DNA of 41,803 nucleotides from Clostridiales bacterium (GTDB lineage: Bacteria; Bacillota; Clostridia; Oscillospirales; Oscillospiraceae), in NCBI GenBank assembly GCA_021203325.1, contig JAJQBL010000063.1, positions 1 to 41,803 on the forward strand, in the 5' to 3' direction. The position numbers were made by a program, and so were the translations under genes. The notes below the pieces were generated by a model. It was not told where the DNA came from and ran no database searches. It saw nothing but the letters and a program-made list of their open reading frames with translations. The stretch's first letter is position 1; each line of letters begins with the position of its first letter. This document shows, piece after piece, positions 1 through 11,100 of the stretch.

Positions 1-1016
1 GTCTGCAGCAGTGCCCGAGTTATTTTCAATACACTGATTCAGTTCATTAGAAGCTCCCCGGAGTTTCATTCTAATAGCAAATGTGTCACGAGGATCCATC
101 TTGTAGCAAAAAGCGGCAAATGAAGCCATGGGATTGTTGCTTGAGAGTACGATGCCATTATAACACGGGAGAAAACTATTATCTGGAATCTCTAAGCAAA
201 TGCAAGCCTCGTTACAATATTGCATATAGGTTTCCACGATCCTGGGCGTTTCGCTTAATTCGAAGTCCACCGGAATCGCTTGTTTCACGGGTTTAGTGCT
301 CGCTCCATCAATATAGAATCTTGCCCTGCGGTTGTTGCGAATGGCTTCGTTCGCAATACGAGAAAGAATGTGGGCAAGGCCCCGCTGTCGCATCATACAT
401 TCAATTTGTTCCGCACTGAAATGCAATGCTTCATCCTTCGGAAATTGATCTTCTCTATATTCATATCCGGTTGCATTCAAATATTCCAGGGCCTCATTTG
501 TAATGCTGGAATCCTGCACAGCACGACGAAACAAACGATTGCAAACATTCTGCTCAACAGTAATACCATATTTTTTACAGATACCTTTTCCGGCGCTAAA
601 AACAGTTCCTTTGATACTCCCAGCAGTCTGGTAACTTTTACAGGCTCTTTGATTTTCTCATTCGGGTCAAAACAAAATACTTCTGAAGCCCGTTTGTATG
701 TACCTTCCACACTCATGAATAGTGGGAGATTTAAGTAATGGGCGCCCTTAAAAGCATCTAAAACCCTTAAACAGTTTTCCTTGCCGTTGTTTTTTGCGAT
801 TAAGCTGTCATTTCGAGACGGCAAATAACGCAGAATCTCCTGTTTGCAGATTTTGGCCCAGTCCTGATAAACATAGTCCATGAGTTTCGCCATGTATTCA
901 ACCGTTTCCTGAAACCAGAGATTTCCTCCCGAATGATTTTGGCCTTGCGGGTCAACAAATTCTCTGGATGCATCCAGCTTGAACGGGGCATGCTCCCATT
1001 CCGGATATGGTGTGCC
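1..1016 (-). pseudogene. Unrecognised decayed gene, open at left edge
   Basis: Two long minus-strand frames abut here. One runs from about 1016 to 477 and contains the peptides FQETVEYMAKLMDYVYQDW and SVEGTYKRASEVFCFDP. The other runs from 657 to the window edge without a stop, over 200 codons, with peptides such as RLFRRAVQDSS and RARFYIDGASTKP. Adding one base to the five-A run at 598-602 would join them into one protein that leaves the window. The composition looks like real protein, but I do not recognise the family, and neither frame contains helicase motifs. It follows the broken HEPN-SNF2 gene without a gap, and a single-base change near 1005 would also connect those two frames. That leaves open whether this is a separate gene fused by deletion or a divergent continuation. 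Function unknown. Confidence 0.45.
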
Positions 1017-2248
1017 TCATCTACGATAACAAGGTCAAAATGCGGCTCAGGGTCTAACTTAGAAAGCGCAAAAGAGCGCAGTTTTCCCCGCTCAGTTCCA
1101 TTGTACAAGCGATCATCCATAATAGAGTATGGAATAATTACCTTGCTGTAGCGAATGGGCCATTCACCATCACGATCTGTATCCGAAATGATTTATCTCA
1201 GGGTTGCTCCGTCTAAGGAAACAAATTCTTCATCAAACCGTTTCATTTCATTTTCCCATTTTCGCTCTGCGACCAAAGGGCGAGGACAAATGATTACAAT
1301 TCGCTCTAAATCATTTCGGGCTTCAAGCTCTTTGATAATCAACCCGGCCTCAATCGTTTTGCCCACACCTACGCTGTCGGCAATTAAAATGCGGGGTTCA
1401 TCTGCATGAATAATTTTCAATGCGGGCCGGAACTGATAGGGAACAAAATCAATGCGGGCTGAATTGAGTGAATATAGGTTCTGTGAGGATGGGTTATTGA
1501 TCTGGTAGGCAGTCAGACAACTCTGAACCGTGTTGACACTCACCCAATTATATCCTGTAGATTCCTCTGCTAATATAATCTGCCCGGTATAATAGGTGTT
1601 AAGTTTCCCGTTGATAAAAACCTCATATTTTGAAACTGGGCCGAGGTTTTTCACTGCGTGAACAATGCCCTGTGTCTCCGGCGAACCCACTAAACAGACC
1701 AGACTGTTTTCACGTATTTCATCACTTAAATTTGATTCGGATTGCTTCCGAATCGGATTTGAATCAATGATACGAACAGTTGTTTTCATGCTATCCGGAC
1801 GTTCTACATATTCAACAAACTGCTCAATGTCTCTGCAAACAGCTGGATCTCCATTGACCTGCGAAATAAAGCGTGAAATGATATTTGCATCTTTAAGAAC
1901 ATCATCTTTTCCGGGTAATTCTGCGCTACAATGCGCCCAATGATTGCGCACTTGCATCATTTCACGAATTACCTCTCGCTCTGAGGCGGGCAAATAAGCA
2001 ACCGTTCGCATATCATACCAGGATTTATTGGCAATGCGAAGTAATGCTGCAAGGTCAAAATCTGAAAGCTTAGAAAATCCTTTTTCGATTGCGTTTTCTC
2101 GCTGCGTATAGCTCAAACTGCTTAGAACACAGTCGTCCCACCAGGAATCAGCCGCTCTAGGCAAAATTCCGTCCAACCATATCGCCAAAGCACTTGCTGC
2201 CTCGTGAAGGTATGTATTCATTTTGCTTACGATGTACTCATTCCCCAT
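990..2248 (-). pseudogene. HEPN(Swt1)-SNF2 helicase, truncated
   Basis: The N-terminal ~110 residues match the Swt1-type HEPN domain often found on SNF2 helicases in defence loci. The R-x4-H motif RNHWAH is at residues 101-106, a signature of HEPN RNases. An SNF2 ATPase domain follows, with Walker A DSVGVGKT near 291-298. The frame then meets a TAA stop at 1195-1193, just after the conserved LDGATLR segment. It stays open in the same frame past that stop, through DGEWPIRYSKVIIPYS to the DEAHHIRN motif II near 1010. After motif II no SAT motif or C-terminal helicase lobe can be found. So there is an in-frame nonsense codon plus loss of the second half. The ATG at 2248 (MGNEYI) is preferred over one at 2275, because a purine-rich GAGAGAG precedes it. 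It is the last gene of the restriction locus, 127 bp after res. Confidence 0.7.
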
Positions 2249-2324
2249 AGCGAACTCTCTCTCTTGTAAATCCATGCGGATACGATTCCGCTCGACGATT
2301 TTCTGCCTGTTGCAATCTTCTCCC

Positions 2325-2358
2325 GAACTCCAGTTGCAAAGGAAAAAAACTGGAGCTC
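2325..2358. repeat. 9-bp inverted repeat between res and HEPN-SNF2
   Basis: The arms GAACTCCAG (2325-2333) and CTGGAGCTC (2350-2358) pair with one wobble around a 16-base loop that includes an A7 run. It lies in the 127-bp gap after the res stop. It lacks the stem-then-U-run order of a classical terminator on the minus strand, so it may be a weak terminator, a processing site or chance. Confidence 0.35.
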
Positions 2359-2375
2359 AGAAGAAATTTATTTGT

Positions 2376-5300
2376 TTAGCTTGTTACCAATCTCAGCAGC
2401 GCATCATAGCTGTCCACCACATGATATACCACACTGCCGGAGCTGATTGCTTTAAAATGCTCCTGTGCGCAGTGAATCTTGGCTTTTTCGATGTCCCGCA
2501 GCTGCATGGAACGCATTGAACCTTTCGTCTCCGCCACAAAGTAGATATGCTTCACAGTTCCTTCCTTGAACGCTATCGCCCAGTCCGGGTTGTAGTGTCC
2601 CACCGGTGTGGAGATGTAGAACCCATCCGGCAGCTTCACATAGACGGCAACGGAATCGTTGGTGTCCAGCTCCGTGGCGAACTTCTGCTCATTGCTGGAA
2701 TCGTAGACGATGTGGTCATACAGGTGATGCTTTGCCTTCATAGCGTTGACGCCCAGCTTGCCTTTGATAGTGGGATCGGTAAAGACTTCCGTGCCGTAAT
2801 GTTCGTCCAGCATATCGTAGGTGATATGCTCGATAATGGCGGTAGCTTTTTCGTCATTGATGAGGGCAGCAGCCTTGATGATAAATTCCTCCGGGTTGTC
2901 CTTGAACTGGTTAAACACGACTTTATCAATTCCCGTCAGGATAGCAATTACATCCTTCCGGGTCAGGCCGGTCTCCTCCACCAGTTTGCCCACCAAATCA
3001 TACTTGACCCCACGGTTGGCAGAAATCTTTGTCTGGGAGTCCCGTGTAGAGGAGCTTTCCTTCACGAAGGAAGCGCCGCTCAGCAGAGCTTCTCTGGACT
3101 TAATCTCGTCCATCTGACCGCTTTCCACCTTGAAGAAAATCTTTGACACCCGGAGCTTGCGGTTCAGTGTGTCAATGGCTTTCTGCACCAGCTCATCCGT
3201 ATCAAAATCCACGATATAGACGGACTTGCCGTTGATGCGCTCCCACAGTGCCTTGAACTGGGGCATGGCCAGCTTGTCCGGGTCTACCTTCAACTCCACA
3301 TTGTTGCTGCGGGCATTCTCCGGCTGCATGGCTCGGCTGTCATAGACGGAATCCACGATGTCAATGACGGAGGCAGCGCTGTCGGCCACTTCCTCGGCCA
3401 CCTTGATTTCATTATTTGCCTTGTCCGCATAATACTTATCGGTGAGGGTGCCTTTCCTGTCCACATAGCCGTTGACAACCATATCAAAATAGATGGCCTG
3501 AGCCGTATCACGGTCAATGATCTGCTCGTTACCGTTCTCGTCCTTGATGGCCCTGCCCACAAACAGGTCGGCGGTGACAGCACGGGGCCGGTCTGCCACG
3601 GCGTCAGCAAGCTCTGTCTGCAAACCCCTGGCGAAAGAATCGTAACTCTCGCTGGCAATGACGGTCAGGACGTTGATATTATGCACATCATTCCCCAGCA
3701 CGTTGGTGTCCATACGCTCACCGTCCTGGTTGACGCAGAGGCGCAGGCCACGCCCCACCTCCTGACGCTTGCGTACATCACTGCCGCTCTGTTTCAGAGT
3801 ACAGATTTGGAACACGTTGGGGTTATCCCAGCCTTCCCGCAGGGCAGAGTGGGAGAAGATGAAACGAACAGGGGAACGCTTCGGGTCTCTGTCCAGCAGC
3901 AGTTCTTTATTCTTCATAATCAGGTCGTAGGCGTCAATATCGTCGGAAGTCCGCTCTTTCTTGTCGCCCAGCTTGCTGTTAGTCATACGGCCCTTCTTGT
4001 CGATGGAGAAGTAACCGGCGTGAGTAGACGCAGGGGTGATAGCGTCCAGATAGCGGAAATAAGCGTCCTCGCCCATGCCCATTTGCAGGGTGGAGACCAC
4101 ATCCTGATATTCCCCCTCGAACATCTGCGCAAAAATGCCGTTCACCGGCTGACCGGCAGCGTCATACTGCTTATAATGCGATACCTCGTCGATGAAGAAC
4201 AGGGACAGCACCTTGATTCCCTTATAGAATAGCTGCCGCTCCCGCTCGATGTGGGAGAGAATGGTCTCCCGGATTTGCAGGCGGCGAAGTTGGTCTTCGC
4301 TGACCTTGCCGATGACGTCCCCGGCGTACAGCTTGACCCCATTCAGAAACTCAATGGAATTGTCCCGTCCGTCGATGGCCTTTACCACATAGTTGTCCCG
4401 ATACTCCTCCATGCCGTTGGAGTTGTCATACAGGTTGAAGCGAATGCCGACAGTTTTTGTCACCTTGCGGATACCGGCAGCGCCCTTAAAGTCAAACTGG
4501 ATGGTAGCCGTCGGGTCTGCCTTGGAGAGATTGATGCTCTGCAAATAGACATAGCTCTCGGTGGCGGTACTGCCGGACTCCGTGATGCCCTTTACAGCGA
4601 TTTTCTTCACCAGCCGCTTGTTATACGCCTCCATTGCGTCCAGCCGATAGACCATGTTGTAAATGCTGTCCGCCCGATGGGTGGCAGAGTAGCGCAGGGT
4701 CAGCAGCGGGCAAAACTCTTTGAGCCGCTCTTTCGTCTGCTTGCCCTCTACGCTCTGCGGCTCGTCAATAATCAGAATCGGGTTGGTCTTGGCAATGATG
4801 TCGATGGGGCGGCGGGAGCGGAACTCGTCCAGCTTCATGTAAATGCGCCGTGCGTCCTTCCCTCTGGCGTTGAACGCCTGGGAATTGATAATCATGACGT
4901 TGATAGAACTGTCGGACGCAAAGCGGTCAATCTCCGTCAGTTGGGCGGAGTTGTAGATAAAGAAGCGGATTTTCTTCCCGTATTCCTCTGAAAAATGCTC
5001 CTGCGTCACCTGAAAGGACTTATAAACGCCCTCACGGATGGCCACGCTGGGCACCACCACGATGAACTTACTCCATCCATAGTGTTTGTTCAGCTCATAC
5101 ATGGTCTTGATGTAGGTGTAGGTCTTGCCCACGCCGGTCTCCATCTCGATGGTCAGATTGTACCGGCCCTCCAGCTTTTCGGAGGGCTTGATTTGGTTGG
5201 TGCGCTGCACCTTTTGCAGCTGCTCCAGAATGATGCGGTCGGACAGCTCCGGCACAATGCGCTGGTTTGCCCAGCCGGTGAAGTCCGTGTCCTCCGTCAG

Positions 5301-5432
5301 GGATGACTGGATATAGCCGGAGCCTTTGTCCATCATGTAGGTGGGCGTCAGATAGGGCTGCCCCGCGAACACATCCACCACGGCTTTTGCGGCGTCCGCC
5401 TGGAACTTCTGGTGCTTGAATTGCAGTTTCAT
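2376..5432 (-). CDS. res: Type III restriction enzyme, Res subunit
   Basis: This 1018-residue protein has the layout of a type III Res subunit: a superfamily 2 helicase/translocase followed by an endonuclease. Walker A ETGVGKT is at 98-104, motif II DEPQ (the form usual in Res) at 223-226, and motif III SATH at 249-252. A helicase C-lobe arginine motif, QEVGRGLRLCV, lies near 575-590. The C-terminus has a PD-(D/E)xK nuclease: NPDW with Asp near 950, then ETK at about 968-970. No stops or frameshifts are seen, so the subunit looks intact. The family acts with Mod: it binds two head-to-head methylation sites, uses ATP to slide along DNA and cuts 25-27 bp away. The start is 12 bp after the mod stop, behind an AAGGGGG ribosome site, indicating one transcript with mod. 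Confidence 0.95.
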   Translation of the reverse strand: MKLQFKHQKFQADAAKAVVDVFAGQPYLTPTYMMDKGSGYIQSSLTEDTDFTGWANQRIVPELSDRIILEQLQKVQRTNQIKPSEKLEGRYNLTIEMETGVGKTYTYIKTMYELNKHYGWSKFIVVVPSVAIREGVYKSFQVTQEHFSEEYGKKIRFFIYNSAQLTEIDRFASDSSINVMIINSQAFNARGKDARRIYMKLDEFRSRRPIDIIAKTNPILIIDEPQSVEGKQTKERLKEFCPLLTLRYSATHRADSIYNMVYRLDAMEAYNKRLVKKIAVKGITESGSTATESYVYLQSINLSKADPTATIQFDFKGAAGIRKVTKTVGIRFNLYDNSNGMEEYRDNYVVKAIDGRDNSIEFLNGVKLYAGDVIGKVSEDQLRRLQIRETILSHIERERQLFYKGIKVLSLFFIDEVSHYKQYDAAGQPVNGIFAQMFEGEYQDVVSTLQMGMGEDAYFRYLDAITPASTHAGYFSIDKKGRMTNSKLGDKKERTSDDIDAYDLIMKNKELLLDRDPKRSPVRFIFSHSALREGWDNPNVFQICTLKQSGSDVRKRQEVGRGLRLCVNQDGERMDTNVLGNDVHNINVLTVIASESYDSFARGLQTELADAVADRPRAVTADLFVGRAIKDENGNEQIIDRDTAQAIYFDMVVNGYVDRKGTLTDKYYADKANNEIKVAEEVADSAASVIDIVDSVYDSRAMQPENARSNNVELKVDPDKLAMPQFKALWERINGKSVYIVDFDTDELVQKAIDTLNRKLRVSKIFFKVESGQMDEIKSREALLSGASFVKESSSTRDSQTKISANRGVKYDLVGKLVEETGLTRKDVIAILTGIDKVVFNQFKDNPEEFIIKAAALINDEKATAIIEHITYDMLDEHYGTEVFTDPTIKGKLGVNAMKAKHHLYDHIVYDSSNEQKFATELDTNDSVAVYVKLPDGFYISTPVGHYNPDWAIAFKEGTVKHIYFVAETKGSMRSMQLRDIEKAKIHCAQEHFKAISSGSVVYHVVDSYDALLRLVTS

Positions 5433-5444
5433 ACCGGCGCCCCC

Positions 5445-7431
5445 TTAGATGACCTTCACACGGGTATCCGGGGCCAGCAGCTTGAACCGCTCCCACACGT
5501 TGATTTTGGACGGACTGCTGGCAAAGCAGGCGTCCCGGAACACCGCCCGGAGGGGCTGACGTTTGGCAATTTCCATGACCACGCTGTCCGGGATATTCCG
5601 GTCAAAGCAGGCAATCAGGTCGCCGTCGTTGTAGGTGTGGACGGTGCAGCCGTCGATTTGCTCGCTGTGGTAGGACATGGACAGGGGCAGGCCCCACTCC
5701 AGCAGACAACCGAACAGCAAATCCAAATCGGTGCGGTCAGGCTTGATGTTGGACTCCATACCGGCCAGCATGGTCTGGCTGTACTCGTCGGCGCTGTAAT
5801 AGACATCCTGCATATTGCTGTCATCCAGCTTGAACACACGGAAACCAATATCCAGGTCTGTAGAATTCGGGGGGGGGTTCTCCGCCTTGATCTTTTTGCC
5901 GGCGCGGCGGATGCGTTCCTTGCCGATTTCGCAGATATTGGCATAACCCGCCTTGTACGCCTCTGACTTTTCATCGCAGGGTTCAGGCAGCTGCACCATG
6001 ATAAACTTTCTGTTTCCATTGTCTGCAAGATTGGCCATAAACACAGAATGTGCTGTTGTCGCAGAACCAGAAAAGAAGTCCATAACAATACAGTCTGACT
6101 CTTGTGAGGTAACGTAGTTAATTAGGGCCTTAATATCAGTAAAGCTTTTGGGGTTCTCGAATATCCTTCGATTGTCAAAGATTTTGTTGAATTCAACAGT
6201 TGATGTTTGAGCATAGCTGAAATGAACACTTCGCATCACTTGAGCATCATATTCAAATAAATTCCTACGAATCCTGGGTAATGTAGTTTCATCTGGTCCA
6301 AATACTACCCGACCACTATCAATTTCCTCTTGCATCCGTTTCATCGAAGGAAATCTCCATCCGGCATCTGGGCATTTACATGGTTTACCCGTTATTGGGT
6401 GGATAACATCATATTTGGGGCCTCCTCCACCTGGCCAGCTTATATTCCCGTCATCTCTGTATGGACCGCGCTCATCAACTTTCGTAAATCGTGCCAGGGG
6501 CTTTCTTTCATCATCTTTAGGCCAAGATGCGTAAAGAGCTTTTAAGCCCTCATTAATTTTATCCCAGTCATCCGCATACAACTTTCTAAGTCGATTGAAC
6601 TCTGCTTGAACTTCCTCGACTCCTTCCTTCGGCTCCCGAAAAATAATGCCTTTGTCGTAAATTACACGGGCATTTTTGAAATACACAAGCATATATTCAT
6701 GACCTACAGAAAAGTATTTTGCATCATTCTTACGATTCTTATCGTATACTAAACAAGCGACAAAATTATACGCCCCCCAATGTTTCATCGCAAATTTTGC
6801 GAAGGTTAAATACTTCTGCATCATCTATGCTTATAAAAATAATGCCATCATCAGACAAAAGATTCCTCGCCAACATTAATCGTGAATACATCATACTGCA
6901 CCAATCAGAATGGAACCGTCCATTGCTGTCAGTATTCCTAAACATCCTAAACTCAGAGTCTTCATCAATTTGCCCGGATTCAACGGCGTACTCCCCAGAG
7001 GACTGGCCAAAATCGTCCCGATAGATAAAGTCATTTCCAGTGTTGTAGGGCGGGTCAATGTAAATCATCTTCACCTTGCCCAGATAGCTCTCCTGCAAGA
7101 GCTTCAGCACCTCCAGGTTATCCCCTTCGATGTAAAGATTCTCCGTGGTGTCCCAGTCCACGCTCTCTGCCGGGCAAGGGCGCAGGGTCTTACGGATGGG
7201 CTTGTTGGCCTCCACAATGGCGGCCTTTTTGCCCACCCAGGTAAATTCATAGGCTTCATCGCCCTCAATCACGTCCCCGGACAGCATCTGACGCAGCAGG
7301 TCAAAGTTGATGGCCTTCTTCGGCTTGCCGTCTGCGCCGACGGTCTCCGTGACGCAGTTGGGGAACAGAGCGCCGATGCGCTCCACGTTCCGGGCGGTCA
7401 GGTCGGGGGTTTCCATACGCATTTTATCCAT
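5445..7431 (-). pseudogene. mod: Type III DNA methyltransferase Mod, frameshifted
   Basis: Mod is the beta-class N6-adenine methyltransferase and specificity subunit. Its start lies directly behind the DUF4391 stop, with GGAGG inside that gene. Residues 1-221 end at TLGGV* (stop near 6766), with motif IV DPPYNTG at 126-132. The rest lies in another frame up to 5445, with AdoMet motif I DFFSGS and the target recognition region between; motif IV before motif I defines the beta class. The switch falls on a G6 run (C6 on the plus strand, 6773-6778). With five G the frame reads DETLGAYNFVACLVYD and gives one 661-residue protein, a normal Mod length. A second run, C9 in the coding strand (5869-5877), is in frame and encodes Pro-Pro-Pro. 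Either the gene is OFF by slippage, mutated, or wrongly called by one base. Confidence 0.88.
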
Positions 7432-8082
7432 TTACAGTTCCTCCAGTTTCCGTTTCAGTCGTTTCAGTTCTGCGTTCAGTTCCATTTGTTTGTTCAGCTG
7501 CCGTTCCCTGCGTATCTTCGCCTGCAACGCCGCAATCTGCTTTTCCAACTGCGCCCGCTGCTCACTGCGCCGGACGGCCTCCTGCAGGGATTCCTCCGTC
7601 TCGCCGGATTGCAGAGCGTCTCCGGCCAACTGCCGGACGAAGTTTTCATAGACGGCATCCAGGTTCAGCCCGTCCACTTTCAGGGGCAAATCGCTTTCAT
7701 CCATCCAGTCCGTATGATAGTAGCCGCTGACCTTGAAGGCATCCGTTCCGGCGGTGGCCTCCTTATAGCCGATCCACGCCTGATACTGCTTATTATACTC
7801 CAAAAGGAAGAGAATGTGGTAAGGTATTTCACGGTCAATTTGCCGCAGAACGGCCTCGTCCAACCCCTGTGTGTTCAGGCGGATTTCAAAGACTTCAATC
7901 TCCGTGACAACCTTGCCGGGGGCCAGGTTCATGGTGGTGGCAGCGATTTTGTTCCGCCAGTAGATGATTTTTATGGCGTCCACAAACTGCTTTTTCAGCG
8001 CAGGCGTGATGGTCAGATTCTCATAGAATTTCTGCTTCGGGATACGCCTGTTAAATTCTGTTGATTTTGGTAATCCGAGCAT
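7432..8082 (-). CDS. DUF4391 domain protein
   Basis: A 216-residue protein recognised as the DUF4391 family, which travels with type III Mod/Res pairs and large SNF2 helicases in Clostridia; its activity is not known to me. The first ~150 residues form a mixed domain with conserved-looking peptides (KSTEFNRRIPKQKFYENL, WRNKIAATTMNL, GYYHTDW). The last ~55 residues are a charged heptad-like helix rich in Glu, Lys, Arg and Leu, probably a coiled coil for self-association or contact with Mod or the helicase. I chose the ATG at 8082, with AGGGGG six bases upstream, over an in-frame TTG at 8109. Its stop lies directly before the mod ATG, a spacing typical of coupled translation and balanced amounts of the two proteins. 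Confidence 0.85.
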   Translation of the reverse strand: MLGLPKSTEFNRRIPKQKFYENLTITPALKKQFVDAIKIIYWRNKIAATTMNLAPGKVVTEIEVFEIRLNTQGLDEAVLRQIDREIPYHILFLLEYNKQYQAWIGYKEATAGTDAFKVSGYYHTDWMDESDLPLKVDGLNLDAVYENFVRQLAGDALQSGETEESLQEAVRRSEQRAQLEKQIAALQAKIRRERQLNKQMELNAELKRLKRKLEEL

Positions 8083-8154
8083 ACCGCACCCCCTAATCCT
8101 TGACCACAAGGAAACAAATCAGCTCAAAATCCTCCAGGCCGTTCACTTTGGACA

Positions 8155-11100
8155 TCAATGCAGAAGCCCCCCGGCAGAGAACAGGCTGTCAATATCGCTT
8201 TCCTCTTTGACATCTATGATAGAGTTGATTGCATCACTGAGCAGTATGGACAGTTCTTCCATATCTCTGCCGTCGTCAGTCTCCTCGTTAAAGCGACGGC
8301 ACAGTTCCATGTCGGGCTTGCTTTTCCCCCGGCAGAGCAGCCGTATCTCATCCAGCAGCTTTTTGGGGTTCAGGTAGTCGCAAATCACTTCTCCATCGTT
8401 GCTGACATATACCATGCAAAACGGATGTATCCGGTTCCGGTTATCTACATTGACGCCATTGTTGATGTTTCTCAGGACGAAGATCACGCCTTCCGGCAGA
8501 CCGTCACCAGCCTTTACGACTGCGTGCAGCCCTTTTGGTTTCCGTTCTATATCTTCGTGGGTTTTTACATACTCCAGCAGATCAAGGCGGAACTCATTTA
8601 GCCCCAAATCCATGATGGAGATACCATCAGACATATCCTCAATGTCAACTACTTCTTCCTGCAAGCGTTTTAACTGAGCCTTCCGGTATTCCAGGTCGCC
8701 CTTTTCCTCCGGGTTAATCAAATCGTCATCGCCGGTGGATGTCATAACAGAGATTTTCATCCGGGTTTCCACCCGGTCCTTCAGGTTGATATATTCGTCC
8801 AAATCCATGTCGGGCCAGAAGTTGACCAACTGGATGCGGGCGTTTTTGCTGCCAATACGGTCAATCCGTCCAAACCGCTGAATGATGCGAACAGGGTTCC
8901 AGTGAATATCATAGTTGATGAGATAGTCGCAGTCCCGGAGGTTTTGACCTTCGGAAATACAATCTGTTGCAATCAAAATATCAATCTCGGCAGAACTGTT
9001 CGGCATCAGAGCAGCTTTCCCCTTACTGACAGGAGAAAAGCAAGTGAGGACATTGTTCAGCGTGGCTTTCAGTCCTTTGATGGTTGTTCTCCCCTCCACA
9101 GAGCCGGTGATGACAGCAGTATCCAGTCCATATCGGGTCTTTACAAATCGACTGATATGCTCATATAGATACTCTGCCGTGTCGGAAAAGGCAGAGAATA
9201 TCAGTACCTTTTTGTTGTCACCGTTGATTGGATGCTCAATTTTCTCAGTGAGCAGCGCTTTCAGCCCCTGGAGCTTGCTGTCATGCTCCGGTGTGATGTC
9301 GGCAATCATCATGGTCAGCAGTTCCAGCACCTCCGAATCCGCTGCCAGGTCTTTGCGCCAGGAGATGTAATCCATATCACCGAGGTCAATTTTGACTTTT
9401 TTCCCTACGGTGAAATAATCGGCGTTGCTGTCATCCATGTCCAGGTCGCTGTCAAAGGAGGCTTCATAAGCGTTCAGTTCGGCTGCGCCGTACTTCTCGT
9501 AGCGGTCAATCGTCTCAATGGTCTGGTCGATCAAAGCCTTTATCCTGTTTAGCGTGAGCAGGAATGAATGGACAGAGCTTTCCAGTCGCTTCAGAAGATT
9601 GATGCTCATCAACCGGCGGATACCGGCTTCACGTCCCTGCTGGGTCAGGTTTTGCCCCTTGTTATGGGTCAATTCCATATATTTATCCAGTTTACTTGGA
9701 AAAATATAATTGGATGGGGTGTATATGTACAGATTCAGCAGCATCAACTGCTCATAAATCTCATTGTAGTTGATGGCAGACTTCAAATCTGTCAGCTTGG
9801 GCCGCCTGGAAATTGGTTTCAATCGCTTTGGGAAGCTGCCAATTTCCGATGTATCATAGTATTTTTGGATATGTTTTCTGGAACGGGCAATCGTCACGCT
9901 GTCCAACAGCTCGAAGAAGTCGAAGTCCAGGGTGCGCAGCAGTGCATCCGTTGTACGCTTCTCCGGCTCCAGCTTGCTCCAAGCGTTAAACGCCGTCTGT
10001 GCCTGCTTAAATATCTGATCTATGGGTTTCTGGGTATTCAGTTTGCTGTCCATCTGTTCCGGGTTGCCCTCGTATGCGATGGCAAGCTGGTTTCTCAAAT
10101 CAACAAACCGGTTATTGACCGGCGTGGCGGAAAGCATCAGCACTTTCGTTTTTACTCCGGCACGGATTACTTTGTCCATGAGTCGCATATAGCGGTTCTC
10201 TGTTGTTTTGCTGTGTGTGCCAATACCGTTGCGGAAATTATGAGACTCATCAATCACCACAAGGTCATAATTGCCCCAGTTCAGGCGGTCAAGATCAGTT
10301 CCGTTGGATGTCCCACCCTTACGAGAAAGATCGGTATGAAACAATACATCGTACCGCAGCCGGTCTGCCGCCAGCGGGTTATTCACGTAATTACCCTTGT
10401 AGGTATTCCAGTTTTCCGCCAGTTTCTTCGGGCAAAGTACCAGAACAGACTTGTTTCGATTCTCATAGTATTTAATCACGGCCAGTGCCGTGAAGGTCTT
10501 GCCCAGGCCAACACTGTCAGCCAGAATACAGCCATTGTATCGCTCCAGTTTATTAATAATGGCAAGCGCAGCATCCCGTTGAAATCCATAGAGCATATTC
10601 CAGACTGCGCTTTCCTTGAAACCGGTAGCCTCATTGGGAAGTACATCCTCAGAAATATCGTCCAGAAACTCACTGAACACATGATATAGTGTCACAAAAT
10701 AGATGAATTCGGGGGAGTTTTCGTTGTAGGCTGTTGAAATATTCTCAATGATAGTTTCGGTTACGTCCTGCATCTTTTCCTTGTCATTCCAGAGAGCATC
10801 AAATAGCTGGACGTATTGGGTGGCGAAGGGGGCATCCAGGCCGTTGACCATGTTGTAAATGTTATTGCCCCGGTCACAGCCAATATCGACAGTTGTAAAC
10901 CCATTCAGTGGCATATAAGCTACTGGCTCCTTGCAGGCATCAACGGTCATAAATTCGCCCATGTTCTCGCTGGTGACATTGGATTTGAATGTGGCTTTTC
11001 TGCGTATCCAGTCAGCACACTCTCTGGCAATTGCCTTTTGGGTCATCTCGTTCCGCAGATGAATCTCAAACTCCGTACCATAGAGACTGCTTTCCCGACT

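Noticed and set aside
8098-8157. Separate 20-residue ORF after the helicase (ATG overlapping its stop)
   Set aside because: Better explained as the shifted C-terminus of the helicase, because one extra G joins it in frame.
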